From NCBI GenBank assembly GCA_051294375.1, contig CM119265.1:4223025-4287024 (forward strand): a stretch of DNA of 64,000 nucleotides, in the 5' to 3' direction. Under the pieces are notes generated by a model, which saw only the letters and a list, made by a program, of their open reading frames with translations, was not told the DNA's origin and ran no database searches. Below are positions 21,601-33,291 of this stretch, in pieces (positions within the stretch are counted from its first letter, which is position 1; each line of letters starts with the position of its first letter). The DNA is from Paraspadella gotoi (taxonomy: Eukaryota; Chaetognatha). A program made the position numbers and the translations under genes.

Positions 21601-24600
21601 TTACTAAAAATTGTCTCTTACCTGGCCAGTTTCCTCCAGGTTTTTTTCTACATAAGGCGCAACAAAAATGAAAGGAGATACGAAAGCTCCGTAATGGAAA
21701 AAAACGGATAAGATGAAAAGAATATAAATTTTGTGGCGGAAGACCGCGAGGTTCAAAGCGCCAACGAGAAAATTATATATTTTTTCGGATGTTTCCGCAG
21801 CCTCGGAGACGGCCATGGCGGGGGAGCCGGTGGCGTCGGCTGCCGATTCAAAAGGAACTACCTGTTAAGTAAACAATAAATTAAGAATTAATATACAATT
21901 TATAAACAATTCTCACCTTATTTTGGTTGGACTCGACCGGACGCATGAGAATGGCGATGAGAGGCAGAAGAGAGAACATTCCGCCGAAGACGAGCATTCC
22001 CGTTCGCCAACCGATCGGGCTTCCACCGCCGGCGTCGCGAGCAGCCGAGAGGACAACGGGCAGAATCATAGCTGATTGGTGAGATTTAAATTCTAATTTT
22101 AATTTTAATTCGATGATTGACTTAGAAATACTTTCAATGATCCAGAATTGAATTGAGTGATTGAGTGATTGAGTGATAGAAAAAATGAAATGCTATACCA
22201 TGATTGTTGAAATCTACGTCGGCTGCAGAAATACAGGGATGAGGCGACTTACCACCGGTCTCTCTCTCTAAACCCTTCCTCTCTCCTCTTTCTCCGAGCC
22301 GGTCAATCCACATGGTCACTTTGCCCTAGGTTTGGCAATGACCTTAGATTGACCGGACACAGTAATAGGGCCGAGGCGACCGTAAGGTCAAGTTGGTCCG
22401 GGCGATGATAAAAGTGGATCAGGAGAGAGCTCGTCTCACTTCTTTTCTACTTCTCTTACATCGTCACAAATCTTCACCTTCTCCTTACTTTTATTATTAC
22501 TATTTTCGTCTTCTACAGGGACTTCAATTTGGAGAGATACGAAAAAACGAAAAAATATAATCGAAACGAAGAGCAATCAGGTTATAAATTTTTATTGTAT
22601 GAATAGTAAAATACTTGACTTTTTTTTCACCAATTTGTAACATTCTACTAGGATAGTTGCTATGTTATAAACCTTTTCCTCAGAGGGTAAATTTCTGCAT
22701 AATTTTTACTTTAAAAGTGGTTCTTACTATCAATTCTTCAATTCCCATTAAAACAATTGCATTTTTTTTCATGCTTCATTGTTTTGATTAATAAAAGTAA
22801 AAATTTCAGCTTGGGGGAAAAAATTTTAAAAGACGACTTTGTTGATAAATAGTAGTAAATAAGTTAGGTTTTACATGATAATTTTCTTTATAATAACAAA
22901 TCACCTAACTGACTTCACAATCAGCATTAAAAATTGTTAAATTGTTAAAAACTGTTAAAATTTGGACGAAAAAAAAAAGAAATGAGAGCCTCTGTGATTG
23001 AACATTTTTTTAGGTCAACATAATCGTCAAGTAGTTTTCTAACTAATAAATGTCATAAAATTAATATACAGTGAAAAAAATTACCAGTTTAATCAAGTCT
23101 TTCCGTATCGGTCCAGATGAAGTCCCTCTATCAATTTGATTTGTTAACACGATCAAGAACTTTTAAATGACATTGAAATAACGAAATTCTGTTTCGTTTC
23201 GATGGCGACACGTTAGGCGAATTACTGAGGCCTCTTCTATTACCATCCCCCTTCTCTTTCTCGTGGATCAGGACCATAACTATGAGTAAGTAAAGGCCTA
23301 GGTGAGTCGCCATACTGGAACGTGAAAAAATGAGCACCTGACACAGTCATCCCGAGAGTAGAGAATCCAGTTGCGATGGGTCTGAACCTAAATTAAGTTT
23401 GAGGGTCATATGATTCTTGGAGGATTAATGTCTAATAATAGCTTTGAATTGATTCGGCCTCATGGCTACCAAATAAAAATTATGTAAACTTATATATAAC
23501 TAATATAATATATATTTATTGTGAAATAACACTATTTCCCATCGTCTTATACATTTATGGATTATGCTGGAAGAAATCAGCAAAACGTTTTCTGTTTTTT
23601 TTAAATAGTTTGTACTAGCGCGTCAGAAATCTAAGAAGAAACTCGAAAATTTTATTCTGACAAATTTTGCCTTTCATTGTAGTGTCTTTTTTTGTTTAAA
23701 AATCTTTTCTAACAATCTTTTTTTGTTTAAAAATAATAAGTAAAATTTTAATTAAACTTGTTTTCACTTTTTAGAATCTTTTACTATGAAATTGGTACAA
23801 CCAATATAAAAATTATCCATTCATTTAATAAATAAGCTATCTTGCCCCTGACTTTGGACAGGCTTTGGTGGTTTAAGGCCTCCATCACTCTTACAAGATA
23901 ATTACATAGCAGGTCCCTGCAAGCTTTCAATCAAGACTCTCTCACAGTCCCGTTTATTCACTCCCAGAGTACCTGGCTTCCCTATCAATGAAGTGGAAAA
24001 TATTTCAAAGAATGTTTCAATTGTATGAAAGACCACTCCTTTAAGTATTAGATCGGGGAATACTTATTGTACTCCGCACTAGCATCAAAATACAAGGAGC
24101 TGAATTTTATGAAATTGGTACAATTGGTAATATTAGATTTTTTAAAAACTATTTGTGTGTAAATCCTTTCTTTTTGTTGTGTTTTGGTTTAAGGAGACAA
24201 ATTGTTTGATTGCAACAACAACAATTTTTATTGTTAGACGTATATGTTTCGGCTTACAATTTGAGCCTTCATCAAAAACTTTGATGCTAAGTATGGTCCG
24301 GAAACATCCCATGAGGAATCTGTTTAGGGATCATCTGCTAACGGATGGTTTGCTAAGGGATCATCTGCTTACGGATCGTTTGGTAAGGGATCATCTGGTA
24401 AGGGATCGACGTATGGGGAGCGTCCGCTCACGGCCTTCGGGTAAGGGACGTCGAATAAGGGACGCTCGGACGACGCCAAGTCTCCGAGTGTAACTGCCCA
24501 TGGCGTTTAAAAACTCAACGGGGGCGCAGAGACGAGAACAGTGGGATGTCTTTTATTCAAGAAATTAAACGTTTGGATGCCGCGTAGGGGGGGGAGAGAG

Positions 24601-27600
24601 AAAGGATGGGGGAGAATAAAAGCGAAAGGGTCGAAGGGGTGCCNNNNNNNNNNNNNNNNNNNNNNNNNAGGGGAAAACGTTAAATTTCTATCGGAGGAAA
24701 AAAAAATGACCGATTAAAAAAAGCATAACACTAAAAGTTTATTTCGTCTATAATATCGAGAATTACTTCTTTTTTTTTCTTCTTTTTTATTTTTTTCGTC
24801 TTTAATGTTTATCTTTGCAAACTTGGAACGCGAATCAATGATGATCGCTTATTAAAGGAAAAGAAAGGATGGGAGAAATGTACTTACTCATTTTTAAGGA
24901 TATTTATAAATATTTGTAAATTAAAGATATGTTTATAAATTATTAAATACAAAAAGTTTAAACAAAACTAAAGAAGATAAAAATTTGAATTAATAAATAA
25001 ATAAAACGCTACATCACAAGACGGACGCTACATTACAAGCACTGGAAGCTACACTACATGACTAGTTACATGCTAGGTACTGGATATTCTTCCCAATTTT
25101 AAGTTACTACACTACATTAATAAGTTACTACACTACATTTACAAGTAGGATCTTTTTTCCTTATATACACTATGCTTCTACTACGGGACGAAATTTGGGT
25201 TTCGTAGAAAAAATATTTTTAAGAAGTAAACTCAATAAAAGTAAATTATATAAACGCAAAATAACTATATAAACATATTAATGAGTTTTTTATGTTTTAT
25301 GTCTTTCTAGAAAATATATTTTAAAGTTTGAACAAATAATTATTTTTTTCGTAGCGAAGTTTTAAAACAAGATACTAAAATATGCAAATGAGATTCTCGC
25401 AGAGGACTCACGACTCCAGAATCGAAATCGGATCAACGACTCGGGAAAAATCCGCCGGAACCAGAATGGAACAATTCTCATTGGTCGAGAAACAAATGGC
25501 ACCGGCCAATATATCAGATGGGCTTAGAAGGAAATTTAGAGATATCTATGTATGTTATAAATAATTTGTCCTTCATAAAAATTATTATTTTAAAAGAAAG
25601 TATTATCCAACAACAAAACTAATTTCAATCTGAAGCAAGGCCTGAAAAGTAAAATAATGAGATAGAGAGCAATAGAGTTAGCAAGGAGAGAGAGAGAGTG
25701 ACCCTTAATCTGAGTCACCTTGTCCTTTAAAGCCAAGAGCTCTGGCCAGAGTCTGGCCGTCCAATTGAAATAAGACTGAGGTTGAAAAACCTTATTTTTT
25801 TTGCATATTATTGAAAATGACTGAGATTGATATTGAATTGTATGAAAAGAAAACTCGTTGAAATAAAGCTAAACTATTTTCAATAAGAACGGTCAAAAAT
25901 TATAATCTCTATTAACAAAATATATAGTTGATAATAACAGTTACGACTATGATATTTTTGACTTCCAAATATTTTTTTTACTTATTCAAATAAATTTTAT
26001 TTCTCATCTTAAAAAAATTTTAATCTTGAATGAAATTTTAGATTGTTATATTTTTTATATTATATTGTGGCAGCAAGACTTAAAGCTGCCTCACTGCTGT
26101 CCGTCCTCAGCCTCGTCTCAATGGCTGAGCAGGCTAAATCATCTCATTCCATCCGTGCGTCCGGGTTCAATCCCTGGGTATCCGGTTTCTGGCTTAAATG
26201 TGACGGTGCCGTATAAACATGCCAGTGACAGAGGCGGTCACTGAGGGTCGAAGCCCCTACGCCAGTTGGTGAGATACCCCTGCGCCCCGGGTATCACAGG
26301 CTATCCTCCCGTTGCCATAATATATTATTTATATTAATCTGCGCGATTGCCAGATATATAGCAGGTATCGCCTACCTGTCACACAAGTTGAGGTAACATG
26401 TGACATTGCCTGCATTAAAAGTATTCTTCCCTTTTTCTAAAATGAATCCACGAAAATCTCGGATGTAAATTTAGGATTTTGTATTGAGAAAAAAAATAAA
26501 TCGCGATAATAAAAAAAGGAAAAAATAATAAGAATTTTTTCAAAAAAACGAACGATCGTACAGAGAGAGAGAGACAGAAAGACAGAGATAGAGAGAGAGA
26601 AAGAGACAGAAAGAGAAAAAGAGAGACAGAAAGAAAGAGAAAGCTGGAAGGCAGCTGAACAGTCACTGCAGAACCTGAACTCGTTTTTTAAGGGTTCAGA
26701 AAAAGCAGCAAACTGACAAAAATAGGGAAAAAAAATCTATATATAATTTAAAGAAATAAAAGAAAGGCAAAAATATGTTACAATTGTTTACAATTGGAAT
26801 TTTTTCCAATTTTTTTCCAATCGCAGCTTGTAAAAGATTTTATTTTTATTTGTATTAAAATTAAGATATAGTTTCTCATTAAAAAGTTATTTGAGTTCCA
26901 ATTTTTATTATAGATTTTTAAAAAAAATTTGAATTTCATCTTCAATATTATATACTGCAATATGTAAATTAGATTAAAGCATTTCTATATACTAATTTGG
27001 ATATTATAATGAGTACTATAATCTCATTTGCATATTGCAGTAAATCATAATGAAGTGGAAATTCAAACAAAAAATACTTAAATCCAAATGTAATGCGAAA
27101 ATATCAAAGCTATTTCAAGATGAGAAGCATATCTAAATTTTTAAACTTACTATGATCGCACACTTTTGTAAAACTTTATTCATAATTCATAATAATTTTT
27201 ATTTAAAAAAAAAAAGGTAAGTCCCAACCAAACCTATAAAGGCATAGTAGTTTTTATATAAAAATAGCGTGACGCCGACGACGACGACGACGACGACGTC
27301 ACAAAGAAGCAAATCTAAAACATTATAGAGCCTGAACCGGCTTCGCCGGTCATGGCTCGATAAAAAAGTAGGGATTGCACTCAAAATCGGGAGCGGGAAG
27401 GGTCTCGGGAGCGGGGGATTGGCAGCGGTGAAAAATCGATCGATTCCACATCTCTGCTTCTGACATTTGACCACGCAGTTTTTACAATCCCACTGATTAA
27501 TGAAAATGTAGGATGTAGATGCAAAATGTCCCACGCATCCCCTCCAGAACTCGTCTCTTCTGACAGCAGGAATAGTGGCAGGTAATGGCAGTATTTCCTA

Positions 27601-30600
27601 ATGGACGCGGTTAGAAAAGCATATTCCGCCTTTTCTAAACACTGAGAAGGTCATGGTTATCATTATTATTTGTAATGGATTGTGTAATCTTTACAATTTA
27701 TACATGTGTACCAATTTTAAATATCATAATTCTTTACCCATCCCAAAAGAGCGGGAAAATGAATTAAGTTAACCTACTTATGATAAATTTTAAATTTAAA
27801 TTTAATCATTTTTTCATTAGGAACTCCAAGGCCTGATCAATTCTCATCTATGATTAGGGTGATAACCTCTTTATTGAGGAAGCGACGGCTACGCAAGAGA
27901 TTTGAAAGAGAAAAGAGGCGCCGACGTAAGCGACGGCGATGGAGGCAATTAATGCGCCGATGGATTGGACTGTTGAGGCAGTGAAGAAACAGGCCGCTAG
28001 AGGAGGGGAGATGGTTTTAAGAATCAAGAATAGTATTGGCATTATATTAAGTACTGTGTTACGAGGCTAGGGATCTCGCCCCTGCTCAGCAACTTAAGGA
28101 TAGGAAGGAAGAGAGAGGTACCTGAGCTAGTCTTCTCGCCCCTGCTCAGCAACCTAAGGATAGGAAGGAAGAGAGAGGTTCCTCAGCTTGTCTCCTCGCC
28201 CCTGCTCTGCAACCTAAGGTTAGGAAGGAAGAGAGAGGTACCTGAGCTAGTCTGCTCGCCCCTGCTCACCTACCTGAGGTAGGAAGGAAGCGATAGGTAC
28301 CTGAGCAAGTTTTCTCGTCACTCCTCTGCTATGTCAGCTATCTCAGCATAGATCATCTAATGAGAAGTTGGCGGGAAAAACAGAAGAACCAATGACAAGC
28401 TTGCACACCTCAGCAAGAGAGAGAGGAGGAAAGAGAGATCTCAGATACCACAGCCCTCAGCCAATAGGAGAGAGAGGGTATCACAGGCTATCCTCCCGTT
28501 GCCATAATATATTATTTATATTAATCTGCGCGATTGCCAGATATATAGCAGGTATCGCCTACCTGTCACACAAGTTGAGGTACATGTGACATTGCCTGCA
28601 TTAAAAGTTATTCTTCCCTTTTTCTAAAATGAATCCACGAAAATCTCGGATGTAAATTTAGGATTTTGTATTGAGAAAAAAAATAAATCGCGATAATAAA
28701 AAAAAGGAAAAAAATAATAAGAATTTTTCAAAAAACGCCAACGATCGTACAGAGAGAGAGAGACAGAAAGACAGAGATAGAGAGAGAGAAAGAGACGAAG
28801 AGAAAAAGAGAGACAGAAAGAAAGAGAAAGCTGGAAGGCAGCTGAACAGTCACTGCAGAACCTGAACTCGTTTTTTAAGGGTTCAGAAAAAGCAGCAACT
28901 GACAAAAATAGGGAAAAAAATCTTATATATATTTAAAGAAATAAAAGAAAGGCAAAAATATGTTACAATTGTTTACAATTGGAATTTTTTCCAATTTTTT
29001 CAATCGCAGCTTGTAAAAGATTTTATTTTTATTTGTATTAAAATTAAGATATAGTTTCTCATTAAAAAGTTATTTTGAGTTCCAATTTTTATTATAGATT
29101 TTTAAAAAAAATTTGAATTTCATCTTCAATATTATATACTGCAATATGTAAATTAGTTAAAGCATTTCTATATACTAATTTGGATATTATAATGAGTACT
29201 ATAATCTCATTTGCATATTGCAGTAAAAAGAAGTGGAAATTCAAACAAAAAATACTTAAATCCAAATGTAATGCGAAAATATCAAAGCTATTTCAAGATG
29301 AGAAGCCATATCTAAATTTTTAACTTACTATGATCGCACACTTTTGTAAAACTTTATCATAATTCATAATAATTTTTATTTAAAAAAAAAGGTAAGTCCC
29401 AACCAAACCTATAAAGGCATAGTAGTTTTTATATAAAAATAGCGTGACGCCGGACGACGACGACGACGACGACTTCACAAAGAAGCAATCAAAAACTAAA
29501 ACATTTATAAAAACGGCCTGAGACCGGCTTCGCCGGTCATGGCTCGATAAAAAAGTAGGGATTGCACTCAAAATCGGGAGCGGGAAGGGTCTCGGGAGCG
29601 GGGGATTGGCAGCGGTGCAAAATCGATCGATTCCACATCTCTGCTTCTGACATTTGACCACGCAGTTTTTACAATCCCACTGATTAATGAAAATGTAGGA
29701 TGTAGATGCAAAATGTCCCACGCATCCCCTCCAGAACTCGTCTTTCTGACAGCAGGAATAGTGGCAGGAATGGCAGTATTCCTAATGGACGCGGTTAGAA
29801 AAGCATATTCCGCCTTTTCTAAACACTGAGAAGGTCATGGTTATCATTATTATTTGTAATGGATTGTGTAATCTTTACAATTTTATACATGTGTACCAAT
29901 TTTAAATATCATAATTCTTTTACCCATCCCAAAAGAGCGGGAAAAATGAATTAAGTTAACCTACTTATGATAAATTTTAAATTTAAATTTAATCATTTTT
30001 TCATTAGGAACTCCAAGGCCTGATCAATTCTCATCTATGATTAGGGTGATAACCTCTTTATTGAGGAAGCGACGGCTACGCAAGAGATTTGAAAGAGAAA
30101 AGAGGCGCCGACGTAAGCGACGGCGATGGAGGCAATTAATGCGCCGATGGATTGGACTGTTGAGGCAGTGAAGAAACAGGCCGCTAGAGGAGGGGAGATG
30201 GTTTTAAGAATCAAAGAATAGTATTGGCATTATATTAAGTACTGTAATGATTATTATAGTCTGAAAATTGCAAGATTACTTGTTTCACTATCTTTAGTTT
30301 TTTTTAATTTAAAATATTTAAAATATTTAGAATATTTAGAATTGTCACCATATATAGTTTGAATACTATTCAATTTTTCATACGGGCACCCAGTCGGTCA
30401 TTAATTTTTTTGTTGTGAAACGAAAAAGCTTGCTTGACTTCTTTTTTTCTTTTTCTTGTACCATCGCAGGAAATGGACCAAGTGGATCTGGTAGACCAAA
30501 TGGTTTGCCTCTCTTGGCTTTTCCGTCTTTTTTTCTGATTGACCAATCAGAGAGGAGGCTTTCCTCAGGAAACCGACGGCAGGGAAAGAGGAGAGGGAAC

Positions 30601-32032
30601 TGGATCACTCTTCAACTTACCTTCAAGAACTCAACATATTTATATAATTTGTTTATTGTCTGTTTATTCTTCATAATCTCCATCAATAATCGTTATTTCC
30701 TCGTGTGTTTAATGTTAATAATTTCGCTAGTTTCTCCTAAATAAACCACGCCTACTTCCTTCGTTGGTACCATCAATTATTTTAATTATGATTATGATTA
30801 TTACCCGATCTTTCGACGATGCACTTAATCTTTACCCGAAATGATGCCCCACCCGGCAAAGAGGAGGCGCTGATCCACCCAGGTGACCACGATGGGCGTG
30901 AATGGACCCAGCAAAGGTTGGATGGCGTAAGCGGATGACGAGACCCAGCCGGCGGTGGCTGTCGGTGGAAAAGAAATGTTTGGAGCCACGGAAATGTAAG
31001 GAGTACGCTTGTTCGTTGCTTGTTGCTTGTATGTATCATCAAATCATTCACCCAGTTTCATTGCGTAATATTCATTGGTTAAGCAATCATTGGCGGCCAC
31101 ACATTAATTAGTAATAGCAAGAACTAAAGAGTGTTGAACTTGAACTTGAAGACCGCGGGAACCTTGTCAGAGGATATGGGGGGACACTTCAAATATTTGT
31201 CATAATCTATTTGCTTTTGGGTCTGAAATATTTCAACAATAAAAAGAAAATCTAGGGACGATTCACTTATTTTTAGTTTCAAACTAAAATAAATATTTTA
31301 GTTCATATTTTAAGAGAAAGAAAATGCCCACAACTTAGAAAAAAATCTTAAAAGTATAAGGATCTACGACCAAGAAACCCTTACTATCACAAAAAAATTA
31401 ATGAAAAAGTACTATAATCTAATTTGGATATTGCAGTAAATCATAATGAAGTGGAAATTAAAACAAAAATACTTGAATCGATATGAAACAAAGAAATTAA
31501 ATACACATTTCACTGCCTCACTAATGGAACTTGATAACTAGAAACATTGTTTGGTAGTTAAACCATAAACCGGCAAAAAAAGATAGAAATTGTTTTTTAT
31601 TTGAGAGAAGATTATTATTGACTACGAGTTTAGGACATTGGCTTCACCTCGACTATGTTACGATGATAATTATACACTGATATGATGATAAGCATTCATT
31701 GACGTTATGTAATCATCCTTGATGTGATGATAACCCAAGTAATTGATTGATTTATGTAATAGTAATTGATTGATTGAATAGTAATTTATTGATGCAATGA
31801 TAACCAAAATTGATGCGATGATAACCAAAAATTGATGCGATGATAACCAATAATTGATGCGATGATAACCAAAAATTGATGCGATGATAACCAATAATTG
31901 ATGCGAAGATAACCAAATGATTGATGCGATGATAGTCATTCACTGATGCGATGATAGTCATTCATGACGCGCGATGAGTCATTCATCGTAAATAAAACAA
32001 CAAACGCGTTGTATGAGTGAGAGAGAGTGAGA

Positions 32033-32068
<36 letters not shown>

Positions 32069-33253
32069 TACGAACTTTGTTTCAACATAAAAACAATTCT
32101 GACTAAATCTCAGAGCCGTAAAATAAATCCACGAAAAACTAGGATGTAAATTTGGGATTTTGTATGAAGAAAAAAGCGTGGAATAAATGCGATAATAAAA
32201 GTTTTAGAAGGAGAAAAATAATTCAGAATTTTTCGAAAAACGCACGATCACGCAAGAGATGTAGAGAAGAGACAGAGAGCAGAGAGAGAAGAACACACAG
32301 GAGAGAGAGAGACAAGCCTGGACAGGAGCTGGACAGACCGCTTCAGAGCTGAACTCGTTTTTAGACGAATCTGAATAGGGTCCTTTCTATAAATAAATAT
32401 TAAAAAATAGATATTTGGGTATAGAGCCATATAAGAATTTTTTTGTACATTGAAAGTATAATTAAAAATGTATAAATTTTCGTTTGATCAGGTTCTCATT
32501 CTAAATTTTTGACTCAACCCTTGGAGATGGGCTACCCCTATTCAGAAGAAAAAATAATCAGAGAGAGAGAGAGAAAGAGAGAGAAAGAGAGAGAAAGAGA
32601 GAGAGTGAGAGATAGAGAGAAGCTGGACAGCCGCTGGACCGCCGCTGCAGAGCTGAACTCGTTTTTCAACGAATCTAATCATGGGCCAAACTTTTTTCCT
32701 TTTTATAAATAAATATTAAAAAATCAATATTTGGGTATAGAGCCATATAAGAAATTTTTTGTACATTGAAAGTATACTTAAAAATGCATAAATTTTCGTT
32801 TGAGTATGTTCCCATACTAAATTTTTGATTCACCCCATTGAGAGGGGCTTCCCCTATTCAGAAGAAAAAAAGAGAGAAAGAGAGAGCGACATATAATTAA
32901 AAGAGAGATAGAGAGAAAACTAACAGCCGCTGGAATCAGAAGCAGCAGCGACGGAGAAAAAGAAAGAGAGAGAGCGACATATTATTAAGAGAGAGAAAAG
33001 CTCAACAGCCCTTTTACTCAAACTTAGTAAGTAAGTACATATGGCGCCCGAGGTAGCGCGAACTCCTCCCAATCTGAAGGACTCGGGTTCGCGCCCTTGT
33101 GATTCATACAAGAAAAACGAAAAAAAAAGAAAAAAAGAAAAGAAAAGGGAGAATGGATGGTAAACTGCTGACGGCAACGTCTTCAATATTAGTGAGCCCA
33201 CAATATATATATATATATATATATAAATATAAATTTTTTTGTTAAAAAAAAAG

Positions 33254-33291
<38 letters not shown>

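Noticed and set aside
25382-25564. 60-residue open frame
   Set aside because: Short, no family resemblance, and its start partly resembles words near 20850; more likely repeat than exon.
30378-30744. Overlapping open frames near 30.4-30.7 kb
   Set aside because: No recognisable domain on either strand, and no splice sites tie them to the neighbouring SLC16-like exons.
31752-31961. His/Tyr/Ile-rich repetitive protein
   Set aside because: Translation of the GATGATAACC minisatellite.
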